Origin: Plantago major
Taxonomy: Eukaryota > Streptophyta > Magnoliopsida > Lamiales > Plantaginaceae
Length of the DNA stretch: 64,000 nucleotides
Assembly (NCBI GenBank): GCA_026545765.1
Contig: JAIFAC010000158.1
Location: 62,001-126,000, forward strand
Direction of reading: 5' to 3'
This document shows positions 40,111 to 51,465 of this stretch, piece by piece. The notes under the pieces were generated by a model, which was given only the letters and a program-made list of their open reading frames with translations, was not told the origin of the DNA and made no database searches. The translations under genes and the position numbers were made by a program. Position 1 is the stretch's first letter. Each line of letters starts with the position of its first letter.

Positions 40111-40705
40111 CTATGTCTATTCATGAAATCGGTGATGTACTACCGAGAAAAAATGAAGATGAACCACTAATAGGGTCTTTGTTAGCGGAAGCGCTAGTAC
40201 ATCTGAAGAACTCTTTGAATTGTATCGGAGGCAAGCTGCACTTTTAGGATTCAGCGTCAAATTGTCTACAACAAAACGTTACGCAGGTACTAGAAAAGTA
40301 AGGGTGAAGTATTTCAGGTGTTCTGCTGAAGGTTGTACCAACTCAAAGGGAAAACAACCAAAAACACCATCACCATACATACAAGGACAAACAAACACCA
40401 AAAGAAAAAGGAAACCAAAAGAAGTGCCAGAAACTAGATGTGGGTGTATGGCTGCCATGAAAGTAAAATATTGTAAAGAGACAAAATTGTACAAGGTTGA
40501 TATGCACTACATGAATCACACCCACCCTTACACTAGACCTGAATGGCAGAACCTCCACAGGGTGGAAAGAAAGATAACACCACACAAGGCAGATGTCATA
40601 AATGCAATGGAAAAGTCTGGCATGAAGCCTACTGTTGCATTCAGGTACATGGCTTCCTTTCATAAACTAGACAATATAATGCAAAAACTAGACAATATAA
40701 TGTAA
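40100..40705 (+). pseudogene. FAR1-type DNA-binding domain, N-terminal transposase fragment
   Basis: The frame reads STSEELFELYRRQAALLGFS, RKVRVKYFRCSAEGCTNSKG, then TRCGCMAAMKVKY and YMNHTHPYTRPEWQNLH. It shows the Cys/His pattern (C..C...C...H.H) of the FAR1/WRKY-GCM1 zinc-binding domain used by MULE transposases to bind element ends. The 5' part needs one frameshift near 40190. After AFRYMA the open frame runs into CTAGACAA repeats, and the MULE DDE core and SWIM finger that should follow are missing. It is a truncated transposase gene, probably without activity, though a DNA-binding peptide could be made. Confidence 0.75.
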
Positions 40706-40985
40706 ATTTAAAATCATGTAAAAACTAGAGAATACCTTTCATAAACTAGACAATATAATGTAAAAACTAGACAAACTATACAATTATGTTACACTGAGTA
40801 AATTTCTGGACAAGTAATAAAACTAGACAATTCGCTGACAAAACTAGACAATATGTTGTAAAAACTAGACAATTATGCAGGTCATTTTTCAAATTTCTAG
40901 AGAAGTAATAAAACTAGACATTTCCTTGCAAAACATAGACAATGTTTACAAAAAACTAGACAATTAAATTCACAAAGTACTAACT
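40665..40985 (-). repeat. CTAGACAA array between the two convergent genes
   Basis: About nine copies of AAAACTAGACAAT(ATAATG) on the plus strand fill the space between the FAR1-like fragment and the 3' end of the Ulp1-like gene, where the transposase core would be expected. Further groups lie at 41945-42080, 42300-42380, 42625-42665, 43140-43310, 43700-43960, 44525-44870 and 47600-47745, all in introns of the Ulp1-like gene. Confidence 0.9.
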
Positions 40986-41054
40986 GGGCAAATTTGAACA
41001 AGTAATGTATGTGCAAAACACCAATACACCAAAACTCTAAATAGTTCAAAAACA

Positions 41055-44000
41055 CTAATATTTCTTCGATTGTTTTAGTTTCTTCAGAGCATTCTTCTTC
41101 AAATTATCCAATCCACCTTCTTGAAAATCATCATCGTGAGATCTCTTAGATCCTTGAGAAGCTTTTTCATTAGCAACTTTCTTTGCTTCTAGCTTTTTCA
41201 ACTTATCATTCTCCTTCATTTGCTTTATCGCATCTTCTTTGTTAAATGATGCAACACTCTTTAAAATATCAGATCTCAAACCATTTGCGTCAGCAAGAAT
41301 AAGAGCTGTGCAAATTTCAACACGAAGGAATTTCCTACGATTCACCTAACATACAAAACCAAAACAAAAGTTCAGAAAAAATTATGCAAGAAGTTCACAA
41401 TTTATCTACGAACTTAGGGAAAAAATTATGTAAAAAACATAATAAACTAGTACATACTTGCATTAGATCCTTGCAAGGAAAAGGAGTTCCTTGGAACAGC
41501 TCCATATGCTTCATTAGAAAAACACCATAGTCAGAAGTTCCAATTCTACCAGTCCAATCAAGCTTGACAATTTGGTTTTCAAAACTAGGAATAGAACTAG
41601 CAGCTGGATGACCAATACGGCGAAAGAAGGTCTCCATTTCACATCGCTGTTATATCAAAGCGAGAAGAAAAATATACGCAACAAAGCAACAAAACAACAA
41701 AAAGAAAGAAAAGAAAAATGATAACAAGATTTCAATAAGAACTTACCAATACAGCCATTAATGTATACACTCCACCTTCATCTTCATCTACCAAATTATC
41801 AAGGTATTGAATCTTCAAATTGTCACAATTAACAACCTGACATGAAAAGTGTGAGCGTGGGGATGAAACAAAGGCCTGAAAAGAGCGCGAACAAACAATA
41901 TAAGAGTAAAAATCATATAGAAAATTATATGATTTTACTTTAAAAACTAGACAGGTATTAAAACTAGACAATAAACATTAAAAACTAAAACAATTTAAAG
42001 CAAACACTAAAACAAAATCAACAAGTAAAACTAAACAATTTCAAGCAAAAACTAAACAATTTCAGACAAAAACTAAACAATTTCAGAAAAAAACTAAATC
42101 ATATACTGAAGAAAATTTTGAAAAAAAATACCATTCGCACAGTAGAGAGACTATTTCCAATGTCCGCAAGCTGGTCCTCAACCCACAGATGAAGAGAACC
42201 ATGTACTTCTTTCTTCGATTCATCTTCATCATAAGTCTCCTTATCCTCTTCCTCATCAAAAATCCCAGCAAGATTGCACCAAGGTTTCTGTAAACACACA
42301 TATAATTACAAACATAAAACTACACACGAACAACTATAAACTAGACAAAAAAAAATATAAAACTAGACAAAAACACACAAAAGCTACAAAAAGCACTTAC
42401 AGAGGTTTGAAGTCCAAAACAAAATCTGGTCATAGCACCATCATTTACGCTCCTATGAAAATCATTCATCACAATTGACCAACAATCAATCACACTAAAA
42501 GTAATGTATATTGTAGGATACATGCTCAGGAGAACCTCAACATTCAAGTAAAACTTTTGAGTGATATTCACAAACATTTCATCTGAACTGTAGAAAAAAA
42601 AAAGATAAAATTATAATCAGTAAGCTAAAACTAGACAATAAAACAATAAAACTAGACAATAACAATAAATACTTACTTCGGGGCTTGTTCACTTTTAAAG
42701 AAGCAACAATCAACCACTTCTTTAGGAATCTGGTTCATTCCCTTGCAAAGGAATCCAATTTTCTTCATATTACTTGAAACATATTTAACATCCACTTGTG
42801 GTGGCCTGATGTCCAAAGAGCACCAACCACGTTCATCACGATAAACTACTACGTCATCTTCCGTTTCATCCTCATCATCTTCATTCTCATCATCCTCACC
42901 ATCAGCATCATCCTCCTCCTCTTGTGCAACATCATCCTCAACTACTTCTTGTTCATCCTCAACTACTTCCTGTTCTTCACCACTACTAGTATCAGCTTCC
43001 TCTTCTTCAGCATTTCTGCCATCATCCTCCTTATTTCTAAAAGCATCATCATCATTATCACTAAGGTTAACTGCAGGATCAGTTGGTGGATTAGACCTGC
43101 CACGCTAAAAAAGGATAAAATTCTAATCAGTAAGCTAAAACTAGATAAAACATTCTAAAAACTAGATAAAACATGTTAAAAACTAGACAGTTTTACACAA
43201 CTACACAACAAAAACTAGACAGTTTCACACAAAACATTATCCCTGTCAACTAGACAATAAAAGCATAAAACCAGACAATAAAACTATAAAACTAGACAAT
43301 AACAATAAATACTTACATCAGGACTCGCAGCTACATTATCCCTGGCAACTTGGGAAGCTCTTATTAGCATCAAACATATATGTAATGTTCTGATCTGCTT
43401 CAGCTTGAGAAAACCCAAGACTGAAGCTTGGACAGTCATTTCTCAACATCAGGAGGTACATGGCCACCATGTGATCTAATTGATTCAACACCCCAAGATT
43501 GAACCAAAACTTTTGTGTTTGTGATACTTCTTCTTGTGATGCAGATGCAGACTCCACCTTAGGCACTTTCCGTGTTTTCAAAACACGAGCAGAATATGCG
43601 TGGAAAACAACTTCCACATCTCGTTTAAGAAATTGAAGTGCCTCATCCATTGCCTACAAATATAAAAACCACTTTACATAAGCAGTAATTAAGAAAAAAC
43701 TAGACAATTCCATTAAAAAACAAGACAAAAATCACAAAAAAGGTAGGCAAATCAAGAAGTGTTAAAAACTATACAATAACTACTAAAAACTACACAAGAA
43801 CTTCTAAAAACTAGACAAAATCAGCAAAACAAAACAATTACAGACAAAAAATAAAAAAAGCAGACAAATACCACTAAAAGGTAACATATTCAATAAAACT
43901 AGACAAAACATGCAAAAAAAAACTAGATAATTACAACTATAAAAATAGACAAACTACACTATTTCAAAAATAAAAAGACATGAAAAAGAGAGAATGACTA

Positions 44001-47000
44001 ACATCAATGGAACTATTCTGAATTTCCGCATCAGTACGAACACCATCAGGAATAGGATATCTGATGCATGGAACAGTGCCATCATAAAGCACAGCAGACT
44101 TGAGTCTCTGCTTACTAATAGGATACCAATCAATCATAGGAGAATTCTCATATCCAATATTCTTCTCTTTTTCAAGCCTCTCTGACAAATTCTTCATTGT
44201 CCAATTCTGTGCATCATTCAACTTTTGCAACATGTCAACCATAAGTTTTGCAGAACCCCCATGCATGTATTCTTTCTTTAAACCTTGCTCAACCTCCACA
44301 ATGTTCTGACTGACACGAATTGTATTGTCAACTTCCTCAGGTAAAGCATCAGCAACTCGGAGACCCACCTTAACAAGTTTAGGCTGCCATTTCTGCCTTG
44401 GCTTAGGAACCTTTGGAACAATTACCTTCTTCTTAGGTACCTTATCATTCTTCGATTTATTAAATACGTCCATCTTTACCTAACAATACAAAAAAATACA
44501 TATTAAAAACTATCGGTTATCTGAAAAACTAGACAATACATACTAAAAACTAGGCGATTCAACACAACTACAACATAAAGTTATAACATGAAAAACTAGA
44601 CAAAATTGTTAAAAACTAGACCATATGTGTTAAAAGCTAAAACATAAGGTATTTACGTCAAAACTAAATGATATATGGTAAAAACTATACAGTTTTACAC
44701 AACTCCACAACAAAAAAGCTATAACATGAAAAACTAGAAAAATATTGGTAAAAACTAAACCATATGTGTTAAAAGCTAAAACATAAGGTATTTACATGAA
44801 AACTAGATGATATATGGTAAAAACTAGACAAACTGAACAATAAAAATGTGTAAATATGAAAAAGTAGACAATATATGTAAAACCCCGACTTTTCATTAAA
44901 TCGTTTTATTTTTATTTTTTAATTTTAGTTCCTTATTTAGTAGTGAATAATCTTCTTAGTGTTTAAATGGGGATAACCTAATTAATTAATGTTTTGTTTA
45001 GAGTCCAAGTTGATTTGGGGTCACCTCTTTTCTTCTTCAATTGTACCTTTTAGGTTTCTATTCCTTAGCCTCCAGTTGACTTATTGAGTTCCCTCTTCTT
45101 CTTGTTTTCTTCTTCCTTCTCACCTTTCGACTTCTATTTCCTCTCTTCTCTCGATTTCTTCCTCCATTGCCTATACCTCGCCGTCCCAACCACACTAACG
45201 AGAATCGATAGATAGATTGGGTGGATTGATTTGATAAACTCCTCGATATCAAGCAGACGAACATCACTCGTCCTCAACCTCGCCGTTTCTTCTTAGTTAC
45301 GGATCAAATTCTGCGATGTCGATTCCGTTAAGCCTTCCGATACGTCTTGAGTCTTAATTTTCTTTCTCGTGATTTAGTCTCGGGGTGGGTGTTTGTGTTT
45401 TCATCCTGTTTCAGTGTAATTGAATCGAAATCACCTTTCCTTCTTTCGAATTCGACTTGCTCTGTTCTTTTCCGCACCTGCTCTGTTTATTTTTGCTTGT
45501 GAGTTCGTCATTTGTTCTTCCCGTTTCAATCTGGTTTGAGTCATTGCATTGGTTTACTTGTTGTTTCAGTGCGCCTTCGTTGCCATGGCGATCGGATTGT
45601 GCTAATTCTTTGTGGTTGATTGGGTTTTTTCTGTGAGTTGTACTAGATTGGTTACCTCTGTCCTTCTCCATTCTGTACTGCCCGCATCGTTTCCGTCATT
45701 GGTTTGTGTTTGCTGTGTTTAATTCGAGTGTGAATCAAATTACCGTGTGCTCGTGTTTGCTGTGTGTTTTAGTCGAATTCGATTCCTCCTTCTTTGTGAT
45801 GGATTAATTGGTTGATCACTTGATGCTTTTTAGCTGAATTCGATTTGTGTCGAGTTAGAATACTAGTTGCGATTCGTGCTGTTTTGCTTATTGATTAGTT
45901 TCTTTGGATCCTTCTCTCCTTCTTCCTCTTTTCTGATTCACTGCGTGTGTGTTCTTTGGGTTCGAGTGGTGAATTACTGTGAGTTTGTTGTAGATTGATT
46001 AATGCTGTTTTTATGGTTGAGGAAGCTAGGGATTGCTTGAATCGGTTACTGGAGTTTGTGTGTCTTGGGTGTTGTCTGCGAATTGTAGTGGTTGTGTGTT
46101 TATAGGTGTGGCAGTGTATATGTTTATATTTGCCTGTTCAATTCGATCGTTGGATGGTTTGATATGCCTGCCTCATTGTTCCTGTTTCGATTGCTTGATT
46201 GATTATTTACGTGTATAAATTCTAATGGTATTCTGCTCCTTATAGTTAGTGATTAGGTGTAAAAGCTTGATGTGATGTATTGTGTGTGTACTGGTTGTTT
46301 AGCTTACTGAGTATAGTTTTACTCACTTGGTTTGGTCATTAATGTTTGTCGTATATGACATTGCCTTGGTCCTATGTTCCCTAATAGTGTCGAGTAGTAC
46401 TGTAGATTGCTTCTTTGTGTTTAATGCATGTCTGGAGTACTTTTGCATTTAACAACTATTCCTTGTAGTAGTATCCTTCCGTTAACTACTTATATGTTGG
46501 ACGAATTTGTTTATTGTTTTAACCATGCTTGTGTATCGATGATATCCGACACTTTTGTGCTTATTAATTGTTAGTGACAAAATGACTAATTTATTATGTT
46601 AATATATGCCTAGTTGGTTCTAGTCGTGTATGCTCATTCTGGGGTTTTAAAGGGTATCGTTAAATGTTTTTGGCGTAAATGTTAAGTAGTGTTACCTTTT
46701 ATCAGGATTTGCGGGTTGCCAAGTTTACGAGGTCATCTGAGGTGAGTGTTCTACCCAAAAAGTATATGTATATTTGCGAAACTACAAGAAGCTATTTTAA
46801 TATTATATATATATAGTATTGCATCTCAAACATTGTGAAACTCATGAAATCAAGTTCTGAAAACTGTATCAAATCTTTTTCTCATGCTTCCGCTATCTAA
46901 AGATATATATGTATATGAGTCATGATGATCTTCGTTTGATTCGATTGGTGATTAAACCGGCCGATATATGCATGATTAAGTGGTGGGGTTCCCGATTGGA

Positions 47001-48199
47001 CATACTTGGACGGTTGTATGCATCGAGTTGTTCATGAGGTGCCTCTGCTACTATCCCGTGTGTGGCGAAGTCGGAGGTCATTGGGAGTAGTAGTGTTCCA
47101 CCCATACCATGGCGGTATTCGTCTTCGTCTTCGTTTGTGGTGGTAGCACCATGCAGGTGATAAGGGCTTGGATTGGGGTTATAAGGTTGGCACCTGCGAT
47201 AATTTATTAACCGTTATATGTTTTCTTGATTATTTTTATATTATGATTCGTTTGATTTTGAAAATCATACTTCGTTATTACATAATTAGTTATTCACTTG
47301 TACAGAACCTCATGAGTTTTATCTCACACTTGATTTGTTACCTTCTTGTAGATTTGAGTCTAGTGGAGGGCCGAGTCGGGTGAGCGTTGACAACTTGAGT
47401 GAAAGTGGGTTATAAATGGGATTCTGTAACTCTTAGCTTGCAAAAACTTGTACTTTTATCCGCTGCTTGTAAAAATAGTGTTTTCGCAAGTCAACTGTTG
47501 AAATTTTAGCTTCTCAAAGCTTTTAGATTGTCTTCCTGTTATTAGTTTAACGCCTTTGTTCTTTTTAAAATTAGTGTAAATTTTCGGAGCGTTACAATAT
47601 ATGTTAAAACTAGACAATTACACACAAAACATTCAGAAAATTCAAACAAACAACAAATCCCCGCCAAAAAATATATATAGCGTAGCAAAGCTAAAAATCA
47701 TAAAAAGTAGATGATACATGTTAAAAACTAGACAATACATACTAAAACCTAGAAAGTTTCCCACAAAAATGTTCAAAACAAACAGACATTCCACAGTTTC
47801 ACACAATAAGATTCAAATGAAAAACTACCATAAAATTCAACTGTAAATCAATAGATCTAGCAAAAAAAACTCAATTACAAACCATAAACGCAACTAAAAA
47901 ACACTTACCCATGCCGGAAACAGAATTATGGAGAAGAGGTATCTCCGTGTTCACTTTCGGCGGGATTCACGTTCGATTCTCGATTTAAAACGCTAACAAG
48001 CAAAAGCGAAACAACCGAAAGTTCAAAATCAAGCTGAAAAACAACTTCAAACACGAAATAAACTTGAACAAACAAAAACATGATTAAAAAAAGCTCTAAA
48101 AACTAACTTACCACCATTTTCACCGGCAACAGGAACTTCCGTGTTCCCTTGCACAAACATTCCACCACCATTATCACCGACAACAGTCGAATCAGCCAT
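41055..48199 (-). CDS. Ulp1-like (C48) protease gene of element L, catalytic Cys changed to Tyr
   Basis: About ten exons on the minus strand with good splice sites: 48112-48199 (MADSTVVGDNGGGM), about 47908-47990, 44003-44479, 43318-43652, 42677-43104 (very acidic), 42402-42591, 42132-42288, 41747-41877, 41460-41646 and 41055-41346 (basic, Lys-rich tail). The C-terminal exons look like the Ulp1/SENP fold: a candidate His in SPRSHFSCQ, Asp in IQYLDN, and the segment normally containing DCGVF, here TSDYGVFLMKHMELF. The nucleophile codon is TAT (plus 41527-41529), one base from TGT, so protease activity is unlikely unless this is a sequence error. One small frameshift occurs near 43370. Such proteases ride in several plant transposons; their role in transposition is not established. 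Introns are filled with CTAGACAA repeats. Confidence 0.65.
44876..47596 (+). mobile_element. Solo LTR of a Gypsy (Tekay/Del-like) element, 2721 bp
   Basis: It starts TGTAAAACCCCGAC and ends GAGCGTTACA and is flanked on both sides by the 5-bp duplication ATATA (44871-44875 and 47597-47601). TGTAA.ACCCCG...CGTTACA ends are typical of chromovirus LTRs. No gag or pol lies inside, so it is a solo LTR left by recombination. It sits inside an intron of the Ulp1-like gene. Plant-like promoter text (CT-rich, 45060-45190) occurs in it. Minor frames in it are not genes. Confidence 0.85.
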
Positions 48200-48750
48200 A
48201 AAAACGCCTAAAAAGCAAAATCGAAGCAACCAAAAGCAAAATCAAGACAACAAAAACGTCAAAATCAACTAACAACAACTTCGAAACACTAAAATCGAGC
48301 TTGAACAGACAAATACATGATGATCGATCGATGAAAAGCTCCAGAAACTACCAAAAAGCAAAAATCGAAACAAAAAAAAAACCGTCAAAAACAAGTGACA
48401 GCAACTTCAAAACACTAAAATCGAGTTTGAACATACGAATACCTGATGATCGCGAGATGAAAAGCTCCAGAAACTAGGGTTTTGCCATATCCGAAAAAAA
48501 TCGGCGAAAACCAAAAATCGGAGGCGAAAATGAGATAAAAAAGGAAACAAAAACTGGAAAACGCCTTTTATACTAAACCCATGAAAAAAACGGTATGATC
48601 CGGTCCGCATTTTGACATGCGAAAGCCACCGGATTTTGGCCTGCGAAATATGAAACGGGCAAAACTAAAAACTAGACAATTTCTATAGAAACCAAGGGGT
48701 CTCTCTGGACTTTAATAACATGATAGTACTTTTACAAGACTAAGTATAAT

Positions 48751-49579
48751 TGGTATGCCTTTTTGTGAGAGATTGTTATTTATTTGGAGTTTCTATAGAA
48801 AAGCTATGGATCGGTTTCTAGTGTTTCTGACCAATTCTTTATTATAAAAATCGAATTTTCCTATAGATTAGGAAAATCTTCTCTTACTATATACTTACTC
48901 TTTGAAAATTTGAGTGGATTAGAATAAATAACCAAATATAGCAAATGGCTTTAGGAAATACACATTTATTCACAACAATAATAACCAAAGTCTATGCTTT
49001 AGATAACTTATCTGAGGCGACTATATTTTAGAGAAATCAATTATATTATTGATCAAAATGCCTATATTGTTAAAGGAATTCATTTCTTTAGTAATATGGA
49101 AAAAAACTAATATTGAGCATGGCGTTTTGATTGATAACATCGATGATTTTCGTATAACATAAATCCGTTTGAAGATAAATTATTTAGAGTATCTTTCGGA
49201 AGACTTTTGCAATAATAATAATAATAATAAACCAAAAAAAATTACTTGCAACCAAACGTAGCATTATATAAGTATGGTTTTGTTCTCTTTTTTGAGATAA
49301 AATAAACAAGCATGGTGTTAAAAAGCACATTTTAAGTACTACTCCTCCATAAGTAGAAGCTTATACGTTTGTCGTTTTAAGCTGTCTGAAATTCATACAT
49401 TCTTAAAAAGGAAAACTACACACAATAAATAATAAGCAATCTCAACTTTCAACAAATTACACAATTTACCACTATGACACTTTTTCGCATTTTTATATTT
49501 TATCATTCTTTATAACTTTTCGCGTAAATCTGCTTGCTAATAATGTATGAAGTTACTGCAGAAGTACATAGTACATGTT
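48751..49579. other. AT-rich spacer
   Basis: No gene, RNA or clear repeat is seen apart from a short (AAT)n run near 49213. Confidence 0.5.
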
Positions 49580-49826
49580 TCATTTCTTTTTTTTTTTTTT
49601 TAATATATTGAAGCCCAATAAGGATTACAAACTAAGAGGGGCTACCCCAGTTAAAAGTGCCAGATCAAAACAATCTTATCCAACAAAAAGACCCAAATAA
49701 TAGGGGCTGAATACAGCAAAAGGACAAATTTGATTCTCCTGGGCCAAAGCCCACTCAAACAAAATCATCCTACCCATTTCATCCATTTTTTGACCAAACG
49801 AAACGTTGCTTATTCTATACTGCATT
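49580..49826 (-). mobile_element. Retroposon (LINE/SINE-like) 3' end with poly(A)
   Basis: On the minus strand a 3'-UTR-like stretch ends with TTCAATATATTA and then about 15 A. TTTCATTT occurs at both sides (about 49579 and 49825), a possible target duplication. No coding part remains. The class is not certain. Confidence 0.4.
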
Positions 49827-50696
49827 TCATTTTTTAATAGAATTTTGCCATCTGCGTTTCTGCAGTAGCCTAAATTTTTCTACTTAAATTCTCGAACAAA
49901 CAGGTAAATCGCCACAAGCAAGCAAGCTAATTTGCTTATAGTTGTCTCCATTATTTGCATGTGAATGTGGTGATGTCTTCATGTTCTTCAGTTTCCCCAT
50001 TGTTGATGATCAACCTCATCACTTGATGCATGCCAAGATGACCACCATGCATGATGCATATGAGTAGGACAACAGGGTTGGATGAAAAATTAGACACCTC
50101 AAAGAACATTGTGTTCTTTCTCCATTCTGGTGCACTCGAAACGAACTGTTCCAAGCCATAGTCTGCAAAGGATGAACAACAAACAGACAAAGCTTAAAAT
50201 CAGAAATTGAGGAAGAATATGAGGTTGCATCTTTGTGAAGTGCAAATGTCGTTGCATTCATGTCATGCTCTAATTACCACTATAGCCCCAATCATTACTT
50301 GAACATGACATTTTGATCATATAAGAATCCTAATGAAGGGATAACCGGATAAGGCTAATAGTAATATATAGGGGAAGATTGAATTTTTTCCTGCTCAAAT
50401 TCCTTTTTTTCTTGAACTACAACTTCACATTTACACCCCTTCCTTTGTCAAATTATCAATATCTTACATTTAAACGACATCATCATTGCATATTAATTTC
50501 ATCGAAGGTACTTATGGTGTTCTCCCTCACAGTTGTGATGGTGTGAACTGACATTAAACAGCAGGCAGTGTGTAGGATATGGCTTACAGCAGGGGTGGGG
50601 TGTACATATATTTTTCTAACGGTGTGTGGGTATATGATGTTAGTGTATCAAACCGAGGGGTGTATCAGTAAATTTCTCTTGGGTGTTAACTACTAA
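49827..50696. other. Downstream flank of the DDT gene
   Basis: A minus-strand open stretch at 49951-50261 (VSSAPEWRKNTMFFEVS) is unassigned. It could be a decayed exon of another gene or a chance frame. No other feature is seen up to the MITE. Confidence 0.35.
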
Positions 50697-51178
50697 GGTC
50701 ACTCCCATTCCCTATGGGAGTGGCCATAGGGCAGCCATGGACAGCCAAAATGGGGCTCCCATGAGAGCCCCGTTTGCACGGCTGATCAATAGATCAGATC
50801 AGCCCTTGCACCTATGAATTAAAATTTCAGCAATGGCAGTGCCATTTAAAAAAAAAAAAAATTGATTTAAATTAGTAAGTAATAAGTAGAAAATTATAAC
50901 AAATATACCGATTTTCATATTCATTCGTCCTCTACAAATAGAGACCACTCTTGACTATATTTCGACCATCCCAAAATTCACTATTTTTTCACTCGTAAAT
51001 TCAAAAAAGAATATTTTAATATGCAACTTCATAAGTTTGACATAATTACAATATGTAAAATAAAAAAATAATAAAAGAATTCGACGGCCACGGCCCACTG
51101 CAGACCATTTTTCAGGATTCAGCCATAGCAGTTTTCGCCTATGGCCACGGCCATTTCAATGGCCCGTTGGTAGTGGTC
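50697..51178. mobile_element. Tourist-like (PIF/Harbinger) MITE, 482 bp
   Basis: The left end GGTCACTCCCATTCCC and the right end (inward) GACCACTACCAACGGGCC form imperfect terminal inverted repeats extending to GTGGCCATAGG. TAA lies on both sides (50694-50696 and 51179-51181), the expected 3-bp duplication. The interior has another inverted repeat, GGCTGATC...GATCAGCC. No transposase is present. Confidence 0.75.
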
Positions 51179-51465
51179 TAATGACCACTACTGTTTAAGT
51201 GTTCAAAAATAGCCTACATGGAAAGGAAAGGCAAACATAACTGAAACCCCACAGGCCTGCATGAAACCCAGAGTTATGCAATTAAAGAGAATGAAAGGCA
51301 CGACATTGGCCAAAATATGCACGTGACTATGATGCCTCGAAATTGATTATGGAACAAGTGAAAACTATAGACAAACTATTTTAGGGCACAGCTGCATAAT
51401 AAAATTAAGATGAACTTCAAGTGCTGCGACGGGGAATACCTTCCAATCCTTTATTGGCTTTTGGT

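Larger units (their letters stand above)
39107..48750. mobile_element. Large MULE-like element (L) with FAR1-like and Ulp1-like genes
   Basis: The ends match those of element S in inverted order. The left is GCCCGTTTTGCGAGAGACCCCTATATAGG; the right, read inward, is TAGTCTTGTAAAAGTACTATC. Inward-facing TATA boxes lie near both ends (TATAAATA at 39243-39250; TATAAAAGGCG on the minus strand at 48562-48572). Between them are a FAR1-type DNA-binding fragment (+), a ten-exon Ulp1-like gene (-) and a foreign solo LTR. Mutator-like elements with Ulp1-type proteases (Kaonashi/KI-MULE) are known, and FAR1/FHY3 proteins derive from MULE transposases. The transposase catalytic core is absent, so element L cannot move by itself. 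Confidence 0.65.

Noticed and set aside
42796-43158. Plus-strand 120-codon hydrophobic Ile-rich frame
   Set aside because: It is the antisense of the acidic Asp/Glu exon of the Ulp1-like gene.
45058-45671. Minus-strand basic and Gln/Asn-rich frames inside the solo LTR
   Set aside because: They lie in CT-rich LTR promoter DNA with clear LTR borders and target duplication; no protein family is matched.
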